The notes beneath the pieces are model-generated. The model did not search any database, was not told where the DNA came from, and saw only the letters and a program-made list of their open reading frames with translations. Of a stretch of 64,000 nucleotides of DNA, positions 52,502 to 61,990 are shown piece by piece (positions within the stretch are counted from its first letter, which is position 1; every line of letters starts with the position of its first letter). Origin of the DNA: Geosporobacter ferrireducens (GTDB taxonomy: Bacteria > Bacillota > Clostridia > Peptostreptococcales > Thermotaleaceae); contig NZ_CP017269.1 in assembly GCF_001750685.1 (NCBI RefSeq), positions 4,133,416 through 4,197,415 of the forward strand, written 5' to 3'. The position numbers and the translations under genes were made by a program.

Positions 52502-53434
52502 TTACTTATTAACAAGATTTACTAGACTCTCAGCAGTAGATTCATCGGTAATTAATACATCAAGGTACCCCCCTTTAAGAGCTCCGAGAATTGCATGTAC
52601 TTTACTGGGGCCACCTGCAACACCGATTACGTTTTTCATGTCTTTGAGGGTGTCGAGTTGTGTACTCACTAAGCGTTTGTGGAGTTCAAAATCAATTTTA
52701 TTTCCATCCTTATCATAGAACTGGCTTAGGATATCGCCCACAGCACCATTCATTTTCAAAAGTATAAGCTCGTTGTGACTAATCTTGTTGTCTCTAAATA
52801 TCGTTGCATTTTCGTCAACAGCTCCGATGCTTATTACGGTCATATATGCGAGCTCTGCCATATTCATTATTTCTTTAACTGATTTCTCTTCCCAGATTGC
52901 CTCTGCCATTTCTACACTTGAGACAATAAGCGGTGAGGGTACAAAATAGATTTGAGGCGTAGGTCTTGTGGGGTCGCTTTTTCCTGCGCCTGCGATTGAT
53001 GAAGTATAGCAAGAGACACCACCGGAAAGGGTGACAAGAGATACAGGTATATCTAAAGAGAAAATTAGATTGTTGATCGTACGAGACACTGTATCGCCAT
53101 AGCCAACGTTAATATAAGAATTTGGAATAAGATGTCCTTCTATATATTGGGCAGCAGCCTTTGCAATGGATTCGTTAATATTAGAATCAATTGTTGGAAT
53201 TACATAAGCATCTTTTAGACCAAATGTTTTCATTAATGTACGTTCAATATGGATACGTTTCTCACCATCTGATTTAATTTTAAACTGTACAATTCCAAGA
53301 TTCCTAGCTTTTTCCAAATATTTGATAACCTTCATTCTAGAGAGGCACAGTTGCTCCGATATCTGTTGCTGTGTCATATTCTCCATATAATAAAACCAAG
53401 CTACTTTAAAAATCAAATTTTCTTCATAATCCAA
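52502..53434 (-). CDS. lsrR: LsrR, SorC-family AI-2-responsive repressor
   Basis: About 310 residues. An N-terminal helix-turn-helix (KVAWFYYMENMTQQQISEQLCLSRMKVIKYLEKA) is followed by a SorC-type sugar-phosphate-binding domain (INVGYGDTVSRTI, GVAGGPSKVHAILGALKGG). In the family, phospho-AI-2 releases LsrR from DNA. The start is uncertain: I prefer TTG 53434 after GGTGAT, with GTG 53452 as alternative. It is divergent from lsrA, with two copies of AAACAAATGTTT in the gap as candidate operators. Confidence 0.9.
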   Translation of the reverse strand: MDYEENLIFKVAWFYYMENMTQQQISEQLCLSRMKVIKYLEKARNLGIVQFKIKSDGEKRIHIERTLMKTFGLKDAYVIPTIDSNINESIAKAAAQYIEGHLIPNSYINVGYGDTVSRTINNLIFSLDIPVSLVTLSGGVSCYTSSIAGAGKSDPTRPTPQIYFVPSPLIVSSVEMAEAIWEEKSVKEIMNMAELAYMTVISIGAVDENATIFRDNKISHNELILLKMNGAVGDILSQFYDKDGNKIDFELHKRLVSTQLDTLKDMKNVIGVAGGPSKVHAILGALKGGYLDVLITDESTAESLVNLVNK

Positions 53435-53462
53435 AAGTATCACCACACTCACATAAGATATT

Positions 53463-53474
53463 AAACATTTGTTT
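53463..53474 (-). promoter_or_regulatory. Candidate LsrR operator, lsrR side
   Basis: AAACAAATGTTT on the minus strand, just upstream of lsrR. The same 12-mer occurs on the plus strand at 53701-53712. Confidence 0.5.
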
Positions 53475-53694
53475 TGAGATTAAAAAAATGTTTATTTATT
53501 TTAGAGTATACCAAGTATTGATATTTGTGTCAATATAATTAATATTAAAACAATTTCAAATACGGACACTTGCGGAAATGCTTGATTTTTATGGATGGCA
53601 CTGAGGAGAAAATTAATTTGTCCAGAATAAAACCTACGATATATTTAATGTTTGATAAGAGCAATTATAGAATAGATACAAGCACAAAATATTA

Positions 53695-53723
53695 TTGACA
53701 AAACAAATGTTTTATTTTATTAT
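53695..53723 (+). promoter_or_regulatory. Sigma-A promoter of the lsrACDB operon with embedded operator
   Basis: TTGACA, 17 nt, TATTAT. The spacer contains AAACAAATGTTT (53701-53712), so a repressor bound there would block RNA polymerase. Confidence 0.65.
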
Positions 53724-53804
53724 CGAGATAACAGAATATTTAAAAACTTAAATCATTTCGTGAAAATAAAGAGATTCTCATGTTGCAATTAGGAGGTAGA
53801 AATT

Positions 53805-55346
53805 ATGAATGATCCATTAAGTGAAGATAAGTCCCTCGTCTGTTTATCGGGCATCGTGAAATCCTTTTCCAACAATTTGGTTCTGAGGGGTATCTCCCTT
53901 GAGTTATATCATGGAGAGATCATAGCATTGATTGGTGGAAATGGTGCAGGTAAAAGTACATTGATGAAAATATTAATGGGGATTTATACTCCTGATTCTG
54001 GAGAGATCTATATTAATGGAGAAAAAACAGTTTTTTCATCCCCCTCTGTAGCTTTGCAAAAAGGAATTTATTTAGTACCGCAGGAGCCAATGCTTTTTCC
54101 AAATATGACAGTAGAAGAGAATATTCTTATTGGTTTTAATGAAAATAGGGCAGAATTGAAGCAAAAGTTAATGACTCTAATGAGAAAACTTAGTTGGAAT
54201 ATAGCACTAGATAGAACTGCGGAGACCTTATCAATTGCAGAGCAACAGCTCATTGAAATTTTAAGAGGACTTTTAAGAGAAGCAAAGATACTTATATTGG
54301 ATGAACCGACTTCTGCCCTTAGTTTTAGCGAAATTGAATCACTTTTTAAGGTTATTTTAGATCTTAAAAGTCAAGGCATAGGAATGTTTTATATCACCCA
54401 CCGGCTAACAGAGGTTTTTGAGATTGCTACGCGTATTGTAATTCTTCGCGATGGGACTATTGCTTTATCGGGGGATGTATCTGAATTTACAAAGGAAATG
54501 TTAATACAAGGTCTGCTGCCCCCAAATGTTGAGAATGAGGCGTGTAGATTAAAGAAAGCTGACGCATCAAAGGTAGACTATTCTAGTTTAACGCCGATCC
54601 TGGCAGTAGAAGACCTAACCGGTTATGGTTTTAGAGATGTGAGCTTATCGGTATATCCAAACGAGATATTGGGCATAGCAGGGGTTGTTGGAGCAGGACG
54701 TACAGAATTGGCAGAAGCCGTTTTCGGTATAGGTGAAATCATTGATGGAAAGGTGTATCTGAATGGGGAGGATATTACGGGGCTTAAGACGAGCACAATT
54801 ATCAGGAAAGGACTAAACTATGTGCCAGAGGACAGGCATCTGAATGGAATTTTTTCGATGACTAATGTTATGTCAAACTTAACATCTTCTGTACTGAAAT
54901 GGCTTGTAAGCATCTTCATAAATATTAAGCAGGAGATGGAAATAACAGAGAAATACATAAAAGAGTTCCGAATCAAAGTGGCGGATCAAAGCCAATCCTT
55001 GAAATTACTTTCAGGAGGGAATCAACAAAAAGTAGTAATCGGTAAGGCTCTTGCAACACAACCAAAGGTTATTATTCTGGATGAACCGACCAGAGGGATT
55101 GATGCCGGTGCCCGTGCAGATGTCTACAAGATTATCTATCAATTAAAAGAACAGGGGCACGCAATTTTACTTATATCCTCTGATCTGGAAGAAATTGTTG
55201 AACTTTGCGACCGCGCTGAGATAATGTATCGAGGTACAATTAGTCATAGATATGAACGGGATGAGATTACGTTGGATAGATTGATGGCGGCATCATTTGG
55301 CGTATGTAGTAAGGAGGGGTGTGAAAGTGAAAGTGTTGCTCGGTAA
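53805..55346 (+). CDS. lsrA: AI-2 ABC transporter ATP-binding protein LsrA
   Basis: A 513-residue double ABC ATPase of the sugar type. The first half has Walker A GGNGAGKST, signature region LSIAEQQLIEIL and Walker B ILILDEPTSA. The second half has VGAGRTEL in place of a classical Walker A, signature LSGGNQQK and VIILDEPTRG. This asymmetry is usual for RbsA/LsrA. It energises LsrC/LsrD to import AI-2. First gene of the rightward operon, with GGAGG before the ATG. Confidence 0.9.
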   Translation: MNDPLSEDKSLVCLSGIVKSFSNNLVLRGISLELYHGEIIALIGGNGAGKSTLMKILMGIYTPDSGEIYINGEKTVFSSPSVALQKGIYLVPQEPMLFPNMTVEENILIGFNENRAELKQKLMTLMRKLSWNIALDRTAETLSIAEQQLIEILRGLLREAKILILDEPTSALSFSEIESLFKVILDLKSQGIGMFYITHRLTEVFEIATRIVILRDGTIALSGDVSEFTKEMLIQGLLPPNVENEACRLKKADASKVDYSSLTPILAVEDLTGYGFRDVSLSVYPNEILGIAGVVGAGRTELAEAVFGIGEIIDGKVYLNGEDITGLKTSTIIRKGLNYVPEDRHLNGIFSMTNVMSNLTSSVLKWLVSIFINIKQEMEITEKYIKEFRIKVADQSQSLKLLSGGNQQKVVIGKALATQPKVIILDEPTRGIDAGARADVYKIIYQLKEQGHAILLISSDLEEIVELCDRAEIMYRGTISHRYERDEITLDRLMAASFGVCSKEGCESESVAR

Positions 55347-56361
55347 ACTCCTTAAGGCAAGAGAAATTACAGTTGTAGGCTTCCTTTTTATTTTATTCAT
55401 ATTAGTAGGAGCTGTAAATCCGGTGTTTCTTAATATGGAAAACATTATCCTCACTTTAAAGGGGAGTGTTATGTATGTATTTTTAGCAATAGGTATGACT
55501 TTTGTTATTTTTACAAAAGACATAGATGTATCTGTCGGTGCTATTTTAGGAATGTGTGCAGCTGTAGCGGCCACTATGCTGCGTAGTAATAAGAGTCTGT
55601 TTCAGATTATTATCGTTACTTTGATGATTGGAGCTATTGCTGGACTGATTAATGGTATTGGTATTACTAAATTGAAAATACCGGCAATTGTTATGACTTT
55701 AGGTACTATGGGAATTCTAAGAGGCCTAATGTTTGTATATACAGGGGGCAGATGGGTAGAAAACCTTCCGGATTATTTTAAAAATGCTTCACAGGCCGAG
55801 CTCTTTGAGAAAATAAATATATTTGTATTATTTACTTTGATAACGGTTGTCCTGATACAGTTGTATCTTTCAAAGGGAAAGAAAGGAAAATACTTTGCTG
55901 CCATAGGCGATAATATTGACGGCGCTGTACTAATTGGAATTCCTGTTAGTGGCATCAGAATTGCTGCCTTTGTTATATCGGGTATTTGTTCCGCGATTGC
56001 TGGCCTAGTATATGTTAGTCAAGTAGGATTTGTTGCTAATGTTGCAGGAAGTGGCACGGAAATGACGGCGATTGCAGCATGCGTACTGGGCGGAGTTAGT
56101 CTAAATGGAGGGATAGGTTCCGTTGTGGGCGCTGCATTAGGTGCTGTCATCATGAACTCAATAAATACTGCTCTGGTATTTTTGAAAGTACCTGCATATT
56201 GGAATAATACGATATCTGGGATTCTATTGATTACAATTGTTGTAGCAGACGCGATGATCCATACATACCTATCAGAGAAGGCGAGAAAAGAAAGACTATC
56301 CTCTAAATCAATGAAGATAGGCGAACCTCTGAATACAGATAGGAGGGAGATTAATGGATAG
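55327..56361 (+). CDS. lsrC: AI-2 ABC transporter permease LsrC
   Basis: About 344 residues with 8-10 hydrophobic segments, of the ribose/AI-2 permease family. It has ITVVGFLFILFILVGAVNPVFLNMEN, the coupling-helix region GDNIDGAVLIGIPVSGIRI and AACVLGGVSLNGGIG. I chose GTG 55327, about 8 nt after AAGGAGGGG; earlier in-frame starts overlap the ribosome site. It overlaps lsrA and lsrD, so translation is coupled. Confidence 0.88.
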   Translation: MKVLLGKLLKAREITVVGFLFILFILVGAVNPVFLNMENIILTLKGSVMYVFLAIGMTFVIFTKDIDVSVGAILGMCAAVAATMLRSNKSLFQIIIVTLMIGAIAGLINGIGITKLKIPAIVMTLGTMGILRGLMFVYTGGRWVENLPDYFKNASQAELFEKINIFVLFTLITVVLIQLYLSKGKKGKYFAAIGDNIDGAVLIGIPVSGIRIAAFVISGICSAIAGLVYVSQVGFVANVAGSGTEMTAIAACVLGGVSLNGGIGSVVGAALGAVIMNSINTALVFLKVPAYWNNTISGILLITIVVADAMIHTYLSEKARKERLSSKSMKIGEPLNTDRREING

Positions 56362-57391
56362 AGTAAACAAAATATTAAAAGGAAACTCATATATACATCA
56401 GCTAAACAAAATTTTTAAATGGGAGACCATGTTAATATTTATTCTCATTTTGGAAATTGTAGTATTTGGACTAATAAATCCTCGATTTCTTAAACTAAAT
56501 GTCCTGCTTTATAGTATTAATGATTTTGTGTGTATTTGTATCATTTCATTATTTGTAACATTTGTTGTGATAACTGGGGGCATTGATATATCTGTTGGTT
56601 CAATAATAGGCCTTGTTTCTATTGTTATAGGTGTAGCTTGGAAGCTGGCAGGGGTTAATATTTGGCTTACGATTCCTATTGCAATATTATCGGGGGCCCT
56701 ATGTGGTGCACTGAATGGTTTCTTGATAGCTTATACAGGTGTTCAGGCTATGGTAGTGACCTTGGGCGGTATGTTTCTATATTCGGGACTGTCCTTAGTG
56801 GTTATGGGTATATCGGGAGCCAGCGCTTTTGAAGGCATTAGCGGAATGCCTCAGGAATTTATAAATGTTTCTAACGGGAGTCTTTTTAATATACCGAATC
56901 CTTTCATTATCTTCATTGCGTTGGTTATTGTCTCATATATCTTACTGCATAAGACAAAATATGGCAGATATGTCTTTCTTGTAGGCATAAACAAAAATAC
57001 AGCGCGATATTCGGGGATAAACACAAAAATGGTGACGATGAGTACATATATGCTTTCAGGTGTAAGTGCTGCAATTGCAGGAATTGTATTAACTTCATAT
57101 TTAGGAGGATCAAGACCAGATCTAGGCGCTGAAATGACGTTACCTATTGTTACGGCTGTTGTGCTAGGAGGGACGGCAATTACAGGGGGAAAAGGCGGTG
57201 TGATTGGGACTGCCCTTGCAAGTGTAATTGTAGGGATACTAAGGTTTGGACTGCAGATGGCCAATGTATCCAGTCAATATATCAGTGTAGCAATCGGGTT
57301 ATTGCTGATTCTTGCTGTGGCTATGCGCAGTATTTCTGTTAGATCATTATTTAATTTAAAGGGGAGCGTAAGACTGCGACTGTCTAAATAA
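56354..57391 (+). CDS. lsrD: AI-2 ABC transporter permease LsrD
   Basis: A 345-residue permease paralogous to LsrC, with 8-10 hydrophobic segments (WETMLIFILILEIVVFGLINPRF, GGIDISVGSIIGL, ARYSGINTKMVTMSTY, AVVLGGTAITGGKGG). It forms the membrane channel with LsrC. ATG start after AGGAGGGAG, overlapping lsrC by 8 nt. Confidence 0.88.
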   Translation: MDRVNKILKGNSYIHQLNKIFKWETMLIFILILEIVVFGLINPRFLKLNVLLYSINDFVCICIISLFVTFVVITGGIDISVGSIIGLVSIVIGVAWKLAGVNIWLTIPIAILSGALCGALNGFLIAYTGVQAMVVTLGGMFLYSGLSLVVMGISGASAFEGISGMPQEFINVSNGSLFNIPNPFIIFIALVIVSYILLHKTKYGRYVFLVGINKNTARYSGINTKMVTMSTYMLSGVSAAIAGIVLTSYLGGSRPDLGAEMTLPIVTAVVLGGTAITGGKGGVIGTALASVIVGILRFGLQMANVSSQYISVAIGLLLILAVAMRSISVRSLFNLKGSVRLRLSK

Positions 57392-57459
57392 TAAAAATAT
57401 ATTTCATATTATCTAAGGATAATATAGAAAGAAATATATATTAAAAGGGGGAAGTTTCA

Positions 57460-58557
57460 ATGAAAAGATTCAGATTGTTGTCGATTTTGCTGGTGATCAC
57501 TATGATTGTCTCTGCTTTCACTGCGTGTTCTCCAAAAGCTCCTGCAGAGCCAACGTCTGCCAGCGATGAAACAGCTGCACCGAAGACTATAGAGCCTAAA
57601 GACATTAACGTTGTATTTATTCCCAAGCTTACTGGAAATATGTTCTTTGAATCAGCAAATGTAGGGGCTCAGGATATTGCAAAGAAGGTTGGATTTAACT
57701 GTAAATATGATGGATCTCCTGATGCTGCTGTTGCCAATCAGGTGCAGATTATCAACAGCGCAGTGAATCAAGGAGCAAATGCAATAGCAATTTCATCACT
57801 ATCGCCTGACGGTTTAAACCAGGCCCTTAAAAATGCTATTGACAAAGGGGTGAAGGTTGTTACGTGGGATTCAGACGTCGATCCCCAATATCGTTCTATT
57901 TATGTTAATCAGGGTACTCCAGATCTTCTTGGAACAATGCTGGTAGATATGGCTGCGTCTCAAATGACAGATGAACAAAAACAGAAAGCAAAATTTGCAT
58001 TTTTCTATTCAAGTCCTACGGTTACAGACCAAAACTCTTGGGTTGAATATGCTAAAAAATATATAGCAGAAACATATCCCGGATGGGAGCTTGTCACAAC
58101 ACAATATGGTGAGCAAGATGCCCAAAAATCTTTGCAGGTTGGACAATCAATTCTTCAAACCTATGCAGACATAGATGCTATCCTCTGTCCAGACTCAACG
58201 GCACTTCCGGCGATGGCACAGGCTGCAAAAAATTTAAAAAAGGATGGCAAGGTTATTATTACCGGATTTGCAACACCAAGCTCGATGAGAGATTTTGTAA
58301 AAGATGGAACTGTTCCTAAGTTTGGTTTATGGGATTGTAAGATCCAAGGGGCTATAGGCGCTTATGTCGCGTACTGGTTAGCAGCCGGTAATACGTTCAA
58401 AGTTGGTGATGCTATTGAAGTGCCTGGAATAGGGTCGCTTAAAGTAGAACCGAATACGATTCAAGGGTATTCGTATACGGCAGAAAATTCAGGGATTGTA
58501 CTTTTGCCAGAACGCGTAGTATTTACCAAGGACAATATAGACAATTACAACTTCTAA
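57460..58557 (+). CDS. lsrB: AI-2-binding lipoprotein LsrB
   Basis: A 365-residue periplasmic-binding-type protein made as a lipoprotein: signal MKRFRLLSILLVITMIVSAF, then lipobox TAC (Cys23). The mature part has FIPKLTGNMFFESANVGAQDIAKKVGF, AIAISSLSPDGLNQALKNA and VVTWDSDVDPQYRSIYVNQG, matching LsrB and close rhamnose-binding relatives. Together with lsrK, lsrF and lsrR beside it, AI-2 is the likely ligand. Last gene of the rightward operon. Confidence 0.9.
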   Translation: MKRFRLLSILLVITMIVSAFTACSPKAPAEPTSASDETAAPKTIEPKDINVVFIPKLTGNMFFESANVGAQDIAKKVGFNCKYDGSPDAAVANQVQIINSAVNQGANAIAISSLSPDGLNQALKNAIDKGVKVVTWDSDVDPQYRSIYVNQGTPDLLGTMLVDMAASQMTDEQKQKAKFAFFYSSPTVTDQNSWVEYAKKYIAETYPGWELVTTQYGEQDAQKSLQVGQSILQTYADIDAILCPDSTALPAMAQAAKNLKKDGKVIITGFATPSSMRDFVKDGTVPKFGLWDCKIQGAIGAYVAYWLAAGNTFKVGDAIEVPGIGSLKVEPNTIQGYSYTAENSGIVLLPERVVFTKDNIDNYNF

Positions 58558-58591
58558 TTATCAGTAAACGTTCTACTGAAAATTATACATA

Positions 58592-58632
58592 TAAAGAGCC
58601 ATGAGGTCTGAAGACTTTATGGCTCTTTTGAG
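58592..58632 (+). terminator. Intrinsic terminator after lsrB
   Basis: AAAGAGCCATGAGGT pairs with ACTTTATGGCTCTTT, followed by T-rich sequence. Confidence 0.85.
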
Positions 58633-58769
58633 GTTTAAATTTCTAAAAAATCAAACTATTGAAACGTGATAAATTGGTGTATAATAGAATTTAGGAAAAA
58701 AGGCATAAGCTGGAAAACATTTTACTTCACAAAAGCTTAATATAATCATTACATAAAGGAGGTTTAAGC

Positions 58770-59999
58770 ATGAAGTTAGATGGAAAGGTTGTTGTAGCAC
58801 AAGGGGGAGGACCGACTGCAGTTATTAATCAATCATTGGTTGGAGTAGTGCTGGAATCAAGAAAGTTTGAGCAGGTATCAAAAGTTTATGGTGCGATTAA
58901 TGGGGTAGCAGGAATTGTCAACGAAGATTTCCTGGACTTAACGCAGGAAACGACCCATAACCTAGAACAGGTCGCAGTAACACCATCTTCAGCCTTATTT
59001 TCTACAAGAGATAAACCGGATGTAAAGTATTGCAAGGAGATTTTTAATGTATTAAAGGCCCATGATGTGAGATACTTTTTCTATATAGGAGGCAATGATT
59101 CTGCAGATACGGTTCGGATCGTTAATGAACAAGCAGAGCAGTCAGATTATGAATTCCGGGCGATTCATATTCCTAAGACGATCGACAATGACTTAATGGT
59201 AAATGATCATACTCCCGGTTACGGTTCTGCTGCAAAGTTCGTAGCACAGGCGTTTATAGGACTAAACCTTGATAACCGGGCACTCCCGGGTGTTCATATA
59301 GGCGTTATTATGGGAAGAAATGCAGGATTCTTAACGGCAGCATCTTCTATTGCGCAAAAATATCCAGATGACGGCCCTCATTTAATCTATCTTCCGGAAA
59401 GGCCTTTTAACGTAGAGCAATATCTAAGCGATGTGAAGCGAATCTATGAAAAATATGGAAGATGCCTGATTGCTGTATCGGAGGGAATTGTTAATGAAAA
59501 AGGTGAACCGATTGCCCTTGGTCTAACAAAGAATGTTGAAAAGGATGCCCATGGCAACGCAATCTTATCCGGCACGGGAGCTCTTGGAGATTTATTGGCA
59601 AATCTGGTAAAAGAAAAATTAAACATCAAGAGAGTAAGATCTGATACATTTGGCTATCTGCAGCGCTCATTCTTTGGCTGTGTTTCTGATGTTGACCAGC
59701 ACGAGGCCAGAGAGGTGGGAGAAAAAGCAGCACAGTTTGCCATTTGGCATAATATTGATGGGTCTATAACCATACATAGAACTGGAGATTATTCCGTAGA
59801 TTATAGGATTACACCACTAGGCCAGGTAGCAGCGAAAACAAAGTTGATGCCAGATGAATTTATCAGTAAGGAAGGCACGAATGTCACAACTGCATTCAAA
59901 TCCTATCTAAGACCACTGCTAGGTTCAGATCTTCATTCTGCCCATCGGTTAAGGGCCCCAAGAGCACCTAAAATACTCAGGGCGGAAGATCAGGAATAA
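58770..59999 (+). CDS. 6-phosphofructokinase, PPi-dependent type
   Basis: A 409-residue PFK-fold enzyme. It has the N-terminal QGGGPTAVINQSL, the phosphoryl-donor loop YIGGNDSADT, the catalytic PKTIDNDL, PGYGSAAKF and IMGRNAGF. Length and the sequence around the donor loop are closest to pyrophosphate-dependent PFKs of the long clade; GGNDS departs from the usual GGDDS/GGDGS, so donor choice is not certain. It interconverts fructose 6-phosphate and the 1,6-bisphosphate. AAAGGAGGT precedes the ATG. Confidence 0.87.
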   Translation: MKLDGKVVVAQGGGPTAVINQSLVGVVLESRKFEQVSKVYGAINGVAGIVNEDFLDLTQETTHNLEQVAVTPSSALFSTRDKPDVKYCKEIFNVLKAHDVRYFFYIGGNDSADTVRIVNEQAEQSDYEFRAIHIPKTIDNDLMVNDHTPGYGSAAKFVAQAFIGLNLDNRALPGVHIGVIMGRNAGFLTAASSIAQKYPDDGPHLIYLPERPFNVEQYLSDVKRIYEKYGRCLIAVSEGIVNEKGEPIALGLTKNVEKDAHGNAILSGTGALGDLLANLVKEKLNIKRVRSDTFGYLQRSFFGCVSDVDQHEAREVGEKAAQFAIWHNIDGSITIHRTGDYSVDYRITPLGQVAAKTKLMPDEFISKEGTNVTTAFKSYLRPLLGSDLHSAHRLRAPRAPKILRAEDQE

Positions 60000-60132
60000 A
60001 AGGCCCGGTTTATACAGATATTTGCTTTTCAATGGTATTTACTGACTTTTGTCGGGCAGGCTTTGTGTCTGTCCCCTTTATTTTCGGTAGAGCAGTATGC
60101 GAAAGATTATAGTTTAATTGAGGGGGAGATTT

Positions 60133-60867
60133 ATGAAACCGGTAATAGGAATTACTGCCTTTTGTAGTGTTGATGAAGATAAAGTATTTTGCGGCATAAA
60201 CGAGAATTATATCAGTTCGGTCATGCTGGCAGGGGGAATACCTATACTGATACCGATTGTAAAGGATAAGCAGGCTGTACTTCAGTATATGGAAGTGATT
60301 GATGGTTTGGTTCTTTCCGGAGGCGGAGATGTGGCACCGTTAATTTATGGAGAAGAACCTATCAAACAAACGGCTAATGTATCATGGGAAAGGGATGAGC
60401 ATGAAATTGCATTGTTCAATCATGCCTGTCAAAAAAATATTCCTATTTTGGGAATTTGCCGGGGGGTTCAAATTATGAATGTTGCTTCCGGGGGAACACT
60501 ATATCAGGATATTGAAAAACAGGTACCGGGGACACTGGGGCATTATCCTTTGAGAACGGCAATGGATCAACTTCAGCATACCGTAGAGATAGGAAAGGAC
60601 AGCCGGCTTTATGCAGTATTTCAAGAGGAAAAGATCTATGTAAATTCATTCCATCATCAATCTGTTAAGAAAATAGGAAAGGGATTAAAGGCAGCTGCAT
60701 TTTCTGACGATGGTATTATCGAAGCCCTTGAATCCGATGATCAGCGCTTTATAATGGGATTGCAGTGGCATCCGGAGGCGCTGACAGCAAAGTATCCAAA
60801 ATTTCTTTTGATATTCAGGATGCTTGTGGAAGAAAGTATGAAGCAAAGGGCAGTCAGAATACGGTAG
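60133..60867 (+). CDS. Class I glutamine amidotransferase (peptidase C26, PuuD-like)
   Basis: A 244-residue hydrolase. The nucleophile elbow is PILGICRGVQIMN (Cys), the catalytic His/Glu are in GLQWHPEA, and the oxyanion-side Gly-rich loop is VLSGGGDV. It matches gamma-glutamyl-GABA hydrolase-type enzymes that cleave gamma-glutamyl amides. Start at ATG 60133 after GAGGGGGAG. It is followed by an HD protein gene; substrate unknown. Confidence 0.88.
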   Translation: MKPVIGITAFCSVDEDKVFCGINENYISSVMLAGGIPILIPIVKDKQAVLQYMEVIDGLVLSGGGDVAPLIYGEEPIKQTANVSWERDEHEIALFNHACQKNIPILGICRGVQIMNVASGGTLYQDIEKQVPGTLGHYPLRTAMDQLQHTVEIGKDSRLYAVFQEEKIYVNSFHHQSVKKIGKGLKAAAFSDDGIIEALESDDQRFIMGLQWHPEALTAKYPKFLLIFRMLVEESMKQRAVRIR

Positions 60868-60911
60868 ATTTAGCTGCGAATATTACAAAAGAAAGGATTG
60901 TTATAAAAGAG

Positions 60912-61481
60912 ATGACACCAACGAGAGAAGAGGCTTTTACAATTTTAAAAGAGTATAACAAAAATGAAGCATTAATAAGGCATGCCTTAGCAGTGGAAGC
61001 TGTAATGGTACACTTTGCAGAACTTTTTGAAGAGGATAAAGAAAAATGGGCGATTATAGGCCTGGTTCACGATCTGGACTACGAAATGTATCCAGAAGAA
61101 CACTGCAAGCGGGTAGAGGAGATTCTCACAGAGAGAAACTGGCCCAAAGATTATATCCGGGCAATTGTAAGCCATGGATGGAAAATCTGCTCAGATGTTG
61201 AACCGATAGAAAGAATGGAAAAAGTACTATATACGATCGACGAGTTAACCGGGTTGATTGCAGCTACTGCATTGATGCGACCCAGTAGAAGTATATTAGA
61301 TACAGAGATAAAATCTGTCAAAAAGAAATGGAAACAGAAGGGCTTTGCCGCAGGGGTAAACCGGGAGGTTATTGAAGAGGGGGCAAGTATGTTAGGGCTG
61401 GAGTTGAACACGATCATTGAAGAAACGATTAAAGGAATGCAAAAGGTTGCAGAGAACATTGGACTAAAAGGAGATTTGTAA
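60912..61481 (+). CDS. HD-domain hydrolase
   Basis: About 189 residues with an HD phosphohydrolase domain: RHALAVEAVMVHFAELF then GLVHDLDYEMYPEEH and IVSHGW. HD proteins of this size act on nucleotides or related phosphates. I chose ATG 60912; the longer reading lies inside the amidotransferase gene in another frame. The ribosome site is weak (GAAAGG, long spacing). Confidence 0.82.
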   Translation: MTPTREEAFTILKEYNKNEALIRHALAVEAVMVHFAELFEEDKEKWAIIGLVHDLDYEMYPEEHCKRVEEILTERNWPKDYIRAIVSHGWKICSDVEPIERMEKVLYTIDELTGLIAATALMRPSRSILDTEIKSVKKKWKQKGFAAGVNREVIEEGASMLGLELNTIIEETIKGMQKVAENIGLKGDL

Positions 61482-61510
61482 GAAATGCTTAAATTCAGTG
61501 GGGTGATAAA

Positions 61511-61732
61511 ATGGCAGAAATAAAATACGATATAAGGGAAACCTTTGGAGTCTTATCTGAATCGTCGAAGGGCTGGCGGAAAGAAGTGAGGAGTATCAGC
61601 TGGAATGACCGTGAGCCTAAATTTGATATACGGGAATGGGCTCCAAATGATGAAAAGATGGGAAAGGGTATTACATTATCAAAAGAAGAAATTAGAAATT
61701 TGCGGGATATTTTAAACCGAATGGATTTATAA
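61511..61732 (+). CDS. YdbC/PC4-like single-stranded DNA-binding protein
   Basis: A 73-residue protein with the YdbC (PC4-fold) pattern: IRETFGVLSESSKGWRKEV RSISWN, KFDIREWAPNDEKMGKGITLSKEEIRNL. Homologs bind single-stranded DNA as dimers. GGGGTGAT precedes the ATG; a terminator follows. Confidence 0.85.
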   Translation: MAEIKYDIRETFGVLSESSKGWRKEVRSISWNDREPKFDIREWAPNDEKMGKGITLSKEEIRNLRDILNRMDL

Positions 61733-61769
61733 ATCAAACGGTTTTGGAAGTACAAAAAGTTTGGCGGAG

Positions 61770-61806
61770 AGGCACGCTTAGATTAGCCGCTGAGCGTGCC
61801 TTTCGC
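61770..61806 (+). terminator. Intrinsic terminator
   Basis: AGGCACGCT pairs with AGCGTGCCT, followed by TTCGCATTT. Confidence 0.75.
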
Positions 61807-61919
61807 ATTTAATGTTTCCTTGAATAGAAGGATGAATGAAGCATTCACATAGAAATTGTACAATGTGCAGCTAGAAAGAATATTTATTTTGAAGATAATT
61901 TTAAAACAGGAAAACGTTA

Positions 61920-61949
61920 TTGACAGAAAATACTGAAATATTATACAAT
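61920..61949 (+). promoter_or_regulatory. Sigma-A promoter of the GntR/corrinoid operon
   Basis: TTGACA, then TATACA (16 nt) or TACAAT (18 nt) before the regulator gene. Confidence 0.6.
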
Positions 61950-61990
61950 AAAAATAAAAATATGTATGGATGTATATACAGGTTGATCAT

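Noticed and set aside
53695..53723. Catabolite-repression (cre) site before lsrA
   Set aside because: The sequence lacks the central CG of the cre consensus; the shared 12-mer is a better operator candidate.
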